A DNA stretch of 50,471 bases. It comes from Terriglobia bacterium. GTDB taxonomy: Bacteria > Acidobacteriota > Terriglobia > Terriglobales > Acidobacteriaceae. The notes under the pieces are model-generated. The model was not told the origin of the DNA, searched no databases, and saw only the letters and a program-made list of their open reading frames with translations. The stretch spans positions 1-50,471 of the forward strand of contig JAIQFF010000018.1 of the NCBI GenBank assembly GCA_020073395.1, written 5' to 3'. The translations under genes and the position numbers were made by a program. Shown here in pieces: positions 19,677-27,095 of this stretch. Each line of letters starts with the position of its first letter. The first letter of the stretch is position 1.

Positions 19677-19799
19677 ATGAAGCTAGTCTATGTATGCTAT
19701 GCGGCCCTGGGCTATGCGGTGGCCCGCTGGATCTTTCAGCGGCAGTCGGTTCCGGTGATGGATCCGGTCACTCGCTTTCGTTCCTCTGGCCTGCTGTAA
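19677..19799 (+). CDS. 40-residue peptide, unknown
   Basis: The frame encodes MKLVYVCYAALGYAVARWIF followed by a polar, basic tail ending RFRSSGLL. The first 20 residues are hydrophobic and could form one membrane span. The support is a well-placed GGGGTGAG just before the ATG (19665-19672) in an otherwise gene-free stretch. I do not recognise the peptide, and short open frames of this size arise by chance, so ribosome site and hydrophobic start are the only evidence. Confidence 0.45.
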   Translation: MKLVYVCYAALGYAVARWIFQRQSVPVMDPVTRFRSSGLL

Positions 19800-20071
19800 T
19801 GGTGGTCTGACCTTGGGCGTACGGCGTCCTTAGCCTGCCTATGCGTCCCGGGTGCCCAAGTGTTTACAGACGTGCCCTCGTTCCGAGGGTCGTCGCTCCA
19901 AGGGTTCTACGACCAACGTTCGTGCCTCCTTGTCGTTCCTGCCTGACCTCCTGAGTACAATTTCTTCAGGACCATTTCCCGCTAGTTATCAATCGAATGC
20001 TGGCAGCAGCGAGGACCGGCGCTGGTGTGCTGCTTACGGCACAATGTAAGGGAACTGTCCGTGATGCCTTC

Positions 20072-20791
20072 ATGAAGCGCAAATTATTCCTGCCGTTTAT
20101 CGTCACTCTGCTGGGAGTCTTCCTTCCCGTGTGCGGAGTGGCGCAGTCCGATAGCGGGGAACCGTCCCTGGGCGACCTGGCGCGCCTGTTCCGCAAAGGC
20201 AAGGCGGCGCCGGAGCATGCCGTAATCGACAATGAAAATCTTCATCAGATCATGGATGAAGTGCAGAACCGCAAGCTTAACGGCAGCTTCTTGTTCAGTA
20301 TCGATGGCGCAGCGAAAAAGTTTCAGGTGTCTTCTCCCGATGTGACCTGCGACCTCTCTTTTAGCGCCGCAGCGACTTCCTTGCTGTCGGACGCGTACGC
20401 GCCGCAGGACCTGCCGGCAGGCGAGTTGGCGAAACTGGATGGCCCGGCCACAATCACGGGAGACACGCTACAGGTTTCCGTGCACAACGGCACGACGTGG
20501 AACATAAAAGAAATTACCGTGGGATTGACCATCCTGCGCAGCTCGGAGGCAAACACGGCCCGCCGTGGTTCCGCGCGCCTGATGCCAGCCGCCGAGACCA
20601 CTACGCTGCTCTCGGAAAAGCATCCTGACTCAACCGTTCTCTACCACATCAAGGGTTCGGCCGCGCCATCGAGCACAACCGTTTTCCACGAGAGTTTAGG
20701 GGTTGCGCCGGGCCAGGACCAGGATTGGCATTGGGCGATCGTGCAGGCCAAGGGAATTCCTTCAACCACGCCACAGACGCCGGCCCCGTAA
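20072..20791 (+). CDS. Secreted protein of unknown function
   Basis: 239 residues with a clear signal peptide (MKRKLFLPFIVTLLGVFLPVCGVAQ). The mature part starts with a helical segment (LGDLARLFRKGKAAPEHAVIDNENLHQIMDEV) followed by a beta-rich domain of about 150 residues with two Cys only (one in the signal peptide, one in DVTCDLSF). The pattern KFQVSSPDVTCDLSF with NGTTWNIKEITVGLTI suggests an immunoglobulin-like or cupredoxin-like sandwich, but no family is recognised. The frame is open to 19997; ATG 20072 is chosen for the signal peptide, although its ribosome site is weak. Confidence 0.75.
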   Translation: MKRKLFLPFIVTLLGVFLPVCGVAQSDSGEPSLGDLARLFRKGKAAPEHAVIDNENLHQIMDEVQNRKLNGSFLFSIDGAAKKFQVSSPDVTCDLSFSAAATSLLSDAYAPQDLPAGELAKLDGPATITGDTLQVSVHNGTTWNIKEITVGLTILRSSEANTARRGSARLMPAAETTTLLSEKHPDSTVLYHIKGSAAPSSTTVFHESLGVAPGQDQDWHWAIVQAKGIPSTTPQTPAP

Positions 20792-20810
20792 ACGTTGATA
20801 GGTCGGAAGC

Positions 20811-21815
20811 CTACCTGACCCGGGCCACGTCCTCAGTCTTTCCGCTCTTCATGCTTCGGTAGGCTGCGTCCAGAATTTCCTGGTTTTGCCAGCCTTCTTC
20901 GCCTGGCACCGGAAAGCTGGCTTTGCCCTCGACTGCGGCTGCGAAAGCGTCCACCTGTTGGGCATAAGCCAGGCGGTTCGAGACCTGATCGGTCTCAACT
21001 GTAGAACCGGCGCGGCGCAACTCCAGCGTGATGGGCCGCTCCACGTTGAACGCATCATCAGCCCGCAGGACTCCAGTCTCGCCGACCAATTCCAGCGGAG
21101 TGCGGTACTCGGCGCGGAAGGAAACCGTGACTGTGCCCAGGGTGCCTCGGGAGAATTCCAGCGTGAGCACCGCGGCCGACTCTACTGCGGCGGGCCCGAG
21201 GTCGTGCAGGCCACGCGCGCTCACCCGCACGACTTCATCCTGAAGGATGTAACGCAAAGAGTCCACGCAGTGGACGCCGACGTCGGCAATGGGTCCGCCA
21301 CCGGCCACGGCTGGATCATTGATCCAGGTGCGAGGGTGCCCGGAAGCCGCGGGGAAGGAGAATTCGGAACGCGCGAAAATAGCCCGGCCGATCTGTCCGG
21401 CGGCCACCCGCTCGCGCAAACGAGCCGTGCTCTGCTCGAAGCGGAAAACCTGGGCAACGCCCAGCAACAGCTTTGCGCCGCGGGCCGCTTCTACCATCGT
21501 GCGGCATTCGCCGGCATGGACTCCCATGGGCTTTTCACACAACACTGGCTTGCCGCAACGGAGCGCAAGCAGCACATCGCCCAGGTGGCAGGCATTGGGA
21601 GTGGCGACAAAAACGGCATCGACTTCCGGCGATCGGCACAGCTCCTCTGCCGAATCAAATGCCAGCGGGATATTGTGCTGCCGAGCGGACGCGCGCGCCT
21701 TATCCAGGGTCCGTCGTGACAGCCCGGTGACGCGGCAGTTCTGCGCCAGCGCGAAGCCCGGCATCAGCCGCCTGACCGCGTGCAATCCAAACCCGAGAAT
21801 GCCAAAGCGAACCAT
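20811..21815 (-). CDS. Gfo/Idh/MocA-family oxidoreductase
   Basis: A 334-residue NAD(P)-dependent dehydrogenase, probably acting on a sugar or inositol-like substrate. The Rossmann domain starts MVRFGILGFGLHAVRRLMPGF (GxGxxA-like), and the cofactor-side catalytic motif CEKPMG (about 93-98) and FVATPNACH are present. The C-terminal domain has INDPAVAGGGPIADVGVHCVDSLRY, where the GGG-D-GVH pattern supplies the active-site His/Asp. Substrate cannot be assigned. A TGTGTGG-type repeat ends eight bases upstream of the ATG, so the element occupies the promoter and leader space. Confidence 0.9.
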   Translation of the reverse strand: MVRFGILGFGLHAVRRLMPGFALAQNCRVTGLSRRTLDKARASARQHNIPLAFDSAEELCRSPEVDAVFVATPNACHLGDVLLALRCGKPVLCEKPMGVHAGECRTMVEAARGAKLLLGVAQVFRFEQSTARLRERVAAGQIGRAIFARSEFSFPAASGHPRTWINDPAVAGGGPIADVGVHCVDSLRYILQDEVVRVSARGLHDLGPAAVESAAVLTLEFSRGTLGTVTVSFRAEYRTPLELVGETGVLRADDAFNVERPITLELRRAGSTVETDQVSNRLAYAQQVDAFAAAVEGKASFPVPGEEGWQNQEILDAAYRSMKSGKTEDVARVR

Positions 21816-21823
21816 CGAAGTGA

Positions 21824-21978
21824 ATGTGTGGACGCGGGCGGACCTCGCCCGCGGCTTTTGCAGTTGATTTGAAGGCTTCTATCCGATCCGGAGCTTAGTG
21901 GCAGCAGGCCCGCAGAAGTTCCACGGTCTTTACCTATAAGCTCCCACCTGCGCGGGCGAGTCGCCCGCGACCACACAT
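21824..21978. repeat. Double-hairpin palindromic repeat, TGTGTGG family, copy 2
   Basis: Terminal ATGTGTGG (21824-21831) and CCACACAT (21971-21978) are perfect inverted repeats. Left hairpin: CGCGGGCG (21833-21840) with CGCCCGCG (21846-21853). Right hairpin: CGCGGGCG (21951-21958) with CGCCCGCG (21962-21969). It fills the space between two minus-strand genes, 7 bases past the stop of one and 8 bases before the start of the next. Confidence 0.75.
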
Positions 21979-21985
21979 GGTACCC

Positions 21986-23077
21986 CTACTTCGCGAAGGC
22001 TATGGAGGCCGGCGCCGAATTAATAGTGGCGGTGACCGTACTGCTGGGAAGCCCTCCAGTTTCCGGGTTGATCTTAAATTTGGTGATGTTCTTGGAGGTC
22101 TGATTACAAACGTAGAGAAATGTGCCCGCCGGATCGACCGTCGCGGACACCGGTCCAGTCCCGGTGCTGAAAGGCGATGCGTCGAGTTTGGTGGTCGCGC
22201 CCGTGGTGGAATCGATCGAATAAACGAAGACGTTGTTGGAGCCCAGATTGGTCACATACAAAGCTTTCCCGGAAGCGGTGACTGAGATCGGCCCAGTGCC
22301 AGCGGCGAAAGGAGAGTTCAGTGCCGAGGTCAAAGCGCCGCTGGTGGAGTCGATCTTCAGCCCCGAGACGGTGTTATCACCGAAGTTCGCCACGTAGAGA
22401 AAATGTTCCGAGGGATCCACCACCAGGGAACTCGGTCCCATGCCCACCGCGAACGGTGATCCTGGGATTGCCAATAGGCTGCCCGTCCCTGCAGTCACGG
22501 AATAGGCGAACACCAGCGGCAGATTTCCGCTGGCCACGTACAGGAATTTACCCGAAGGAGACAAAGCCAGCGCCACCGGCCGAGCCCCCGTGGGAAAGGG
22601 CGATCCTGCGACCTCGGTCAGACTGCCGTCACTCGAACTTACGGAATAAACAGAAACTGTATTCGAGGTTTCGTTGGTCACAAAAATCAGGTCCCCACCA
22701 GAGTCCATTACTAACGACGACGGATTCAGCCCCGCCGCCGTGCGAGGCAAGACCTCAGAAAGCTCTCCCGTATCGTGGCTGATGGTGAACAACGAAATGT
22801 CATTGCCGCCCTGGTTCGCGGCATAGACAAACTTGCCCGAAGGATGGACTGCAATCGCAACCGGGGAGGTCCCACCACCGAAAGGAGAACCCAGCACGCG
22901 GGTAAGATCGCCGGAGTCGGTGTTTACGCGGAAAGCGGCAATGGCGTTGCCCTGGGGCACGGCGACATAGGCATTGTGGCCGGAGGCAGATCCGCCACTG
23001 CTATTGCCGCCGCAGCCCGCTAACCAAGTCAGGGCAAAGACCGTGCTGAGCCAGCCCGCCCGTCGGATCAGTATCAT
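21986..23077 (-). CDS. Lipoprotein seven-bladed beta-propeller (lactonase-like fold)
   Basis: 363 residues. The signal peptide ends in the lipobox LAGC, so the protein is likely a lipoprotein on the outer or inner membrane. The mature part has seven repeats of about 46 residues, each with a Y-V-x-N core and a SGxLT turn (for example YVAVPQGNAIAAFRV, YAANQGGNDISLFTI, YVANFGDNTVSGLKI). This is the 6-phosphogluconolactonase/YVTN propeller superfamily, very common in Acidobacteriota; most members are not enzymes as far as known. ATG 23077 follows GGAAGGGA and gives the signal peptide; a GTG nine codons earlier is less likely. It is distinct from the YncE-like protein at 10951. Confidence 0.82.
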   Translation of the reverse strand: MILIRRAGWLSTVFALTWLAGCGGNSSGGSASGHNAYVAVPQGNAIAAFRVNTDSGDLTRVLGSPFGGGTSPVAIAVHPSGKFVYAANQGGNDISLFTISHDTGELSEVLPRTAAGLNPSSLVMDSGGDLIFVTNETSNTVSVYSVSSSDGSLTEVAGSPFPTGARPVALALSPSGKFLYVASGNLPLVFAYSVTAGTGSLLAIPGSPFAVGMGPSSLVVDPSEHFLYVANFGDNTVSGLKIDSTSGALTSALNSPFAAGTGPISVTASGKALYVTNLGSNNVFVYSIDSTTGATTKLDASPFSTGTGPVSATVDPAGTFLYVCNQTSKNITKFKINPETGGLPSSTVTATINSAPASIAFAK

Positions 23078-23119
23078 CAAGTCCCTTCCAAAAAATTCGC
23101 GCACCGGGGAGCGGCCCGA

Positions 23120-23677
23120 CTACGGAGTCAATGTGGGCGCCCGGTGCCCCTTCTTGATCGCGCCCCAGCGATATACCAGCCCGGTCGAAAAGCGCAAATT
23201 GTTCTGCGTCTCCGAAAACAAACTGGTGTGCAGATAGTCCACCTGAAATACGCGCACCGAGAAGCGAGAAGAGAGATCGAAATCCATGCCTCCCCCCAGG
23301 GCCACGGCTCGATCCGTGTCTTCTTCGTTGTTCCCCACGCGCACCAGAGATCGGACGCTGCCAATGAGAACGTGTCCGAAGAAAAGCGTCTTGCCCTTAG
23401 GGTAGAGGAACTGTGGGCCCACGGCGATATCGCGCAGGTTGAGGTTCGAACCGTATTGTCCGCTTACTTCCGCCGCCACGCCGAATCCACGGATCAAGTT
23501 GAAGGCAGGTGAAAAATTGTACCCGTTCAGGCCGGACGGCTTAGAGAAACCGAATGAAGGGCTATCAAACCGGGTGTAAGAATAGCCGGCGAAAACCTGC
23601 ACCCTGGGGATGTCCTGCGCCGCCGCCGGCCGCACGGTACAGAAGGTCAGCAGCAAAAGAAGGAGTGTCGCCGCCAT
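23120..23677 (-). CDS. Outer-membrane beta-barrel protein, OmpA-like barrel
   Basis: 185 residues with a signal peptide (MAATLLLLLLTFCTVRPAAAQ) and an eight-stranded barrel pattern of the outer-membrane beta-barrel (PF13505-like) type, starting VQVFAGYSYTRFD and ending NNLRFSTGLVYRWG. A loop near 110-120 is acidic. Function unknown; possibly structural or adhesion-related. A related but divergent copy is at 42936. It is 42 bases upstream of the lipoprotein propeller and in the same direction, so the two may form one unit. The frame is open upstream to 23752, but ATG 23677 begins the signal peptide. Confidence 0.8.
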   Translation of the reverse strand: MAATLLLLLLTFCTVRPAAAQDIPRVQVFAGYSYTRFDSPSFGFSKPSGLNGYNFSPAFNLIRGFGVAAEVSGQYGSNLNLRDIAVGPQFLYPKGKTLFFGHVLIGSVRSLVRVGNNEEDTDRAVALGGGMDFDLSSRFSVRVFQVDYLHTSLFSETQNNLRFSTGLVYRWGAIKKGHRAPTLTP

Positions 23678-23862
23678 CCCTGGAATTCTTGCCAGTTGGA
23701 CATCAGCCTTCAGGTGAACCAGAGGTGTGGCCACAGGTTGGTGGACTGTCATGGAATATTTCTGGAGTCTTCTGTTAAAACCCTACTTCAAGCGAAAGTT
23801 GCGCGCCACCTCTCCAGTGGATTGGATGCGGGTACCCCCAAATAGCCACTCGCAGGAACGCG

Positions 23863-24558
23863 TTATTTCACTGCCATGGCTCCGACCATGGATTCGAAGA
23901 TTTTGAAGCCCTCGGTCCCTCCCAGTTCGGGCTCGCTGGAGCGTTCCGGGTGGGGCATCATCCCCAGGACGTTCCGGCCCGGACTGCAGATTCCGGCAAT
24001 GTTTTCCAGAGATCCGTTAGGGTTGGCCTCGGGGGTAATCTCGCCCGCGGGCGAGCAATAACGAAACACAATCTGTTGGTTGCTCTTCAACTGGGCCAGA
24101 GTTGCTTGGTCGCAGAAATAGTTGCCTTCCATGTGGCCGATGGGAATGGTCAGCACTTCACCCTGGCGGCAAGCGCCGGTGAAAGGCGTGTCTGCATTCT
24201 CCACCCGCACCTGCACCGGTTTGCACACGTACTTCAGCCCCACGTTCCGCATCAACGCTCCCGGCAACAGGCCGGACTCGCACAGAATCTGGAAGCCGTT
24301 GCATATCCCGAGCACCAACCCGCCCCCGGCCGCGAAAGTCCGCACCGACTCCATCACCGGAGAGAATTTCGCGATCGCCCCCGTGCGCAGGTAGTCGCCA
24401 TAAGAGAATCCGCCAGGCACGATGATGGCGTCGCAGTTCTCCAGATTGTGGGACTCGTGCCACAGGAAAGTCACCGGCTGGCGGGCCACCTGTTGGATCG
24501 TCCAATACGCGTCATGGTCGCAGTTGGATCCTGGGAAAATGATGACGCCAAATTTCAT
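23863..24558 (-). CDS. purQ: Phosphoribosylformylglycinamidine synthase, glutaminase subunit
   Basis: PurQ supplies ammonia from glutamine to PurL in step four of purine synthesis. It is a class I glutamine amidotransferase of 231 residues: [16 protein letters not shown] start, [19 protein letters not shown], the nucleophile Cys in [10 protein letters not shown] (about 88), and the His-Glu pair in [10 protein letters not shown]. This short form works in a complex with PurS and small PurL, neither of which is in the window. GAGGAAA lies upstream of the ATG. Confidence 0.96.
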   Translation of the reverse strand: MKFGVIIFPGSNCDHDAYWTIQQVARQPVTFLWHESHNLENCDAIIVPGGFSYGDYLRTGAIAKFSPVMESVRTFAAGGGLVLGICNGFQILCESGLLPGALMRNVGLKYVCKPVQVRVENADTPFTGACRQGEVLTIPIGHMEGNYFCDQATLAQLKSNQQIVFRYCSPAGEITPEANPNGSLENIAGICSPGRNVLGMMPHPERSSEPELGGTEGFKIFESMVGAMAVK

Positions 24559-24599
24559 CTGGTTTCCTCGGAGATGAGGCTCATTTGAAAGTCTAACAC

Positions 24600-24645
24600 G
24601 AAGAAAACGCCGCCCGTGTTGCTGAAAAGCATTACACGGGCGGCG
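24600..24645 (-). terminator. Intrinsic terminator of the sigma / anti-sigma / Spy-like operon
   Basis: CGCCGCCCGTGT (24608-24619) and ACACGGGCGGCG (24634-24645) form a perfect 12-base stem with a 14-base loop. On the minus strand it is followed by TTTTCTTC. It starts 19 bases after the stop codon of the Spy-like gene. Confidence 0.88.
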
Positions 24646-24663
24646 GCGGAAAATCTCTCGATT

Positions 24664-25257
24664 TCAGTACATGTCTTCCGGAAGCGGAGGAAGAGGAGGC
24701 ACCGGGACTTCGCCTGGCGGCTGAGTCATGAGCGAGGGCCCTGCGCCGGGAGGCAGCACCTTGCGAAAGAATATTCTGTCGCCGCCGCCAAATGCCCCGC
24801 TCTGGCCACGGATCGACTTCAATTGCCGCCACTGATCGAGCGAGAGCACTTTGCGCAGATCGAGATTCATCATGGTGAATTCGCGTTCCAGCTTGCCGCG
24901 CGCGGTCAGCACCTGGTCTACCTGGGCTTCGACCTGTCCCTCGTTGGGGACGTCAGCATCAAGCAATGACTGCAGTTTCAGGTCCTGCTTCTCCATTTCG
25001 GCGCCGTAGTCGATCAGCTTCACCTTGTGGTCGTAGAAGGTCTGATCGAGCTGAGAAATTTGACCATCGCTGAGTTGCAACTTCTTGGCAACGTCGGAGT
25101 TCTGCCACCACTTTCCCAGTTCGCCGTGGTAAACGAAGGTGGCCCTGGTTCGAAGGGTCCCCGCGACCGTGGACGACGTGGCTGTCCGGCTACTCTGTGC
25201 CAGCAGCGAGAGGGGGAAGAGCAGCAATGCCAATACGCGTGAGTATTTAATTTTCAT
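24664..25257 (-). CDS. Spy/CpxP-like periplasmic protein, probable sensor of an ECF sigma system
   Basis: 197 residues with a signal peptide (MKIKYSRVLALLLFPLSLLAQ). The middle is helical: LQLSDGQISQLDQTFYDHKVKLIDYGAEMEKQ, then DQVLTARGKLEREFTMMNLDLRKVLSLDQWRQLKSI, i.e. two LTxxQ-like turns (LSDGQ, LSLDQW) as in Spy, CpxP, CnrX and ZraP. The C-terminal 35 residues are Pro-rich. Its ATG overlaps the end of the anti-sigma gene by 11 bases. By position it should act like CnrX, tuning release of the sigma factor, or like a chaperone. No metal-binding His cluster is seen, so envelope stress is as likely an input as metal. Confidence 0.8.
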   Translation of the reverse strand: MKIKYSRVLALLLFPLSLLAQSSRTATSSTVAGTLRTRATFVYHGELGKWWQNSDVAKKLQLSDGQISQLDQTFYDHKVKLIDYGAEMEKQDLKLQSLLDADVPNEGQVEAQVDQVLTARGKLEREFTMMNLDLRKVLSLDQWRQLKSIRGQSGAFGGGDRIFFRKVLPPGAGPSLMTQPPGEVPVPPLPPLPEDMY

Positions 25258-25714
25258 GAATCGGCTCCTTCTTGCGAATCGGGGAATGTGCCGCCGGCAG
25301 CTCCTGGACCATCTCCTCGGCCAGAAGGGCGGCAGGATCGAGCGCTGCCGGTCCGTTGTTTTGTACCGCGCGCTCCACCGCCATTAGCAATTCATGGTCA
25401 GGATCAACCTGAGCCTGGGGGGGCGGAATAGAAGAAGGCCGATCCAGCATCAATGCCAGTAAGACCATCGCCGCCACCGCCGACCCTGCCAGCAGGAGGG
25501 ACCGGCGAACCGCCCGGCTCTGGGGATGGCGCTCCAGGGAAGAAATACGTGACCAGATAAGAGCCCGCTGCTCTTGCCAGAATTCCTCGGGTTGCTCCGC
25601 CGAGGTGCGGGCCCGGTCGGGCAGGGCCTCGAGGGTCGGCCGCAGCGCTTGCTGGTCGCTCTCGATCACCAGGTCCGTCAATTCCTCGTTGCTCAGATGT
25701 CGAATTATCTCCAT
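25247..25714 (-). CDS. Single-span membrane protein, probable anti-sigma factor
   Basis: 155 residues. The cytoplasmic N-terminus (MEIIRHLSNEELTDLVIESD) is acidic and helical, residues 50-75 are basic, and one transmembrane helix follows (LLLAGSAVAAMVLLALML, about 82-99). The periplasmic tail is short and acidic. The gene starts inside the end of the ECF sigma gene (10-base overlap) and ends inside the start of the Spy-like gene, so the three are translationally coupled. This is the layout of CnrH-CnrY-CnrX systems. No zinc-binding HxxxCxxC motif is present. ATG 25714 has GGAG upstream; the open frame further up is overlap with the sigma gene. Confidence 0.78.
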   Translation of the reverse strand: MEIIRHLSNEELTDLVIESDQQALRPTLEALPDRARTSAEQPEEFWQEQRALIWSRISSLERHPQSRAVRRSLLLAGSAVAAMVLLALMLDRPSSIPPPQAQVDPDHELLMAVERAVQNNGPAALDPAALLAEEMVQELPAAHSPIRKKEPIHEN

Positions 25715-26295
25715 TGTCTCTCCTTCATCTCCCGCAACTTTCCGGTCGCACGCGACAGTTGCGTTTTCACCGTGCCTATCTTGACTTCCAGCAGTTCCGC
25801 GATCTGCGCCAGCGGCATTTCCTCCTCGTAGCGCAGGATGAAAATGGTACGCTGCTGCGACGAAAGCGAAGACAGGGCATTCCACACGGCTTCCAACTCT
25901 TCGCGCGCCAGCAAGGTGCGTTCCGCCGAGGGCTCCCGCGCGGGAAATTGCCTGGGCTCGGCGCCAGGACTTTCGCCATCATCCAGGCCCACCAGCCTCT
26001 TCCAGAACGAAGCCCGGCGGCTCTTGCCCTGGTCCCGCACCAGGTTGACCGCGATGCGCAGGATCCAGGTCTCCACCTTGCTCTCGCCCCGGAAGCTGGT
26101 GCGCTTCTGGTAGGCGCGCAGGAAGCACTCCTGGGTGAGCGTGTCGGCGGTGTCGGCATCTCGCACCAGTAAGTAGATCACACGGTACACGCGCCGCTGG
26201 TGCCGGCGCATGATGTCGTCGAACCTGTCCGCCGAGATCTCTTGGGCTACTTCAGTTGCGGGCGAAGTCAAGGCTGTCGTCAGGACCGTGTCCAC
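25705..26295 (-). CDS. ECF sigma factor (RpoE-like), first gene of the three-gene module
   Basis: 196 residues. Region 2 spans about 25-95 (FDDIMRRHQRRVYRVIYLLVRDADTADTLTQECFLRAYQKRTSFRGESKVETWILRIAVNLVRD), where the DADTADTLTQECF segment contacts core RNA polymerase. A linker of about 35 residues follows, then region 4 (ALSSLSSQQRTIFILRYEEEMPLAQIAELLEVKIGTVKTQLSRATGKLR), the -35 binding helix-turn-helix. The GTG start has AGAGGG just upstream. Its activity is presumably held by the membrane protein encoded next. Confidence 0.93.
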   Translation of the reverse strand: MDTVLTTALTSPATEVAQEISADRFDDIMRRHQRRVYRVIYLLVRDADTADTLTQECFLRAYQKRTSFRGESKVETWILRIAVNLVRDQGKSRRASFWKRLVGLDDGESPGAEPRQFPAREPSAERTLLAREELEAVWNALSSLSSQQRTIFILRYEEEMPLAQIAELLEVKIGTVKTQLSRATGKLREMKERQWR

Positions 26296-26392
26296 ACGCC
26301 CTCTCTCTGGATTTCGACCTATGGATATTTCGTGCTAAGAGTATGGACGAATGACAGGGAACAAGGTTGACGACCCGTCGGAAGTCTTTGCC

Positions 26393-26462
26393 AGCTTTGC
26401 GGTTGAGCTTCTTCCGCAAGGAACGCAAAGAAACGGCGCAAGGGACCCAAAGAAAGACAAGA
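26393..26462. repeat. CGCAAAG-type intergenic repeat, copy 1
   Basis: Repeated CGCAA(A/G)G units (TTCCGCAAGGAACGCAAAGAAACGGCGCAAGG written in parts) like those at 27940-27981. It lies just before the truncated AI-2E gene and could mark the break where the N-terminal half was lost. Confidence 0.5.
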
Positions 26463-26523
26463 CAATTCGCTTCCGGGTTGTGCGCCGGGCTATCATCGTC
26501 GCCCGCGGGAGCATCTCACCCAT

Positions 26524-27000
26524 GTGGATTTCGGGGAACACTTTCGAGTCACCGGCGGCGCGCTGAAAAACTGGCTGGTGGCACAGCTACAGGATTCTTT
26601 GGCGGTCGGCCTGCTGTGGCTGGTCGGGTTGCTCATTATCGGTGTGCCCTGGGCGCCGTTGTGGGCGTTGCTGGGCGCCGCGTTCCAGTTCGTGCCCCAG
26701 ATCGGAGCCGTGCTCGGAGTCATCGGTCCCGCCCTGACCGCCATGTTCAAATGGGGAGACTGGGAGCATCCACTCTATGTTCTGATGCTGTACGCGGTGA
26801 TCGCCCTCGTGGATGGTTTTCTATTGCAGCCTTACCTGATGAAGCGCACGGCCAAGGTGCCGGTGTGGGCTTCCATCCTGGCGCCGATCGTGCTGGGCAT
26901 CGTGATTCCGTTCTGGGGTGTGCTGCTGGCTCCGCCATTGCTGGCCGTGCTGTATGCCTATAAAGCCCGGCAGGCCCGGGTTCAGGGTCCCATGCTATAA
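26524..27000 (+). CDS. AI-2E family transporter, N-terminally truncated (possible pseudogene)
   Basis: 158 residues that match only the C-terminal half of the AI-2E/PerM family of about 350 residues: WLVAQLQDSLAVGLLWLVGLLIIGVP, LLGAAFQFVPQIGAVLGVIGPALTAM, LYVLMLYAVIALVDGFLLQPYLM, then ILAPIVLGIVIPFWGVLLAPPLLAVLYAY. About five hydrophobic segments remain of the usual eight. The only start in frame is GTG 26524, without a ribosome site; the same frame stays open to 26407 but without a start and into a CGCAAAG repeat. A remnant left by a deletion or repeat insertion is most likely, though short members of the family exist. Confidence 0.7.
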   Translation: MDFGEHFRVTGGALKNWLVAQLQDSLAVGLLWLVGLLIIGVPWAPLWALLGAAFQFVPQIGAVLGVIGPALTAMFKWGDWEHPLYVLMLYAVIALVDGFLLQPYLMKRTAKVPVWASILAPIVLGIVIPFWGVLLAPPLLAVLYAYKARQARVQGPML

Positions 27001-27001
27001 T
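26993..27001 (+). promoter_or_regulatory. Extended -10 promoter candidate for yebC
   Basis: TGCTATAAT is a perfect extended -10 element. It overlaps the stop codon of the truncated transporter gene. No -35 match is present at normal spacing, which extended -10 promoters tolerate. The predicted leader of yebC would be about 88 bases. Confidence 0.5.
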
Positions 27002-27095
27002 TTTTCGTTCGGCAGCATTCATTTGAGGCAATCCGTTGATCTCCTCGACGGGCCAGTTCCGCGCCATTAAAGACTATTAGATACGAGGTATTTTC

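Noticed and set aside
26367-26963. Alternative plus-strand frame over the AI-2E remnant
   Set aside because: The frame at 26524 encodes the recognisable transporter segment; this one encodes Arg/Gly-rich sequence typical of a shadow frame.
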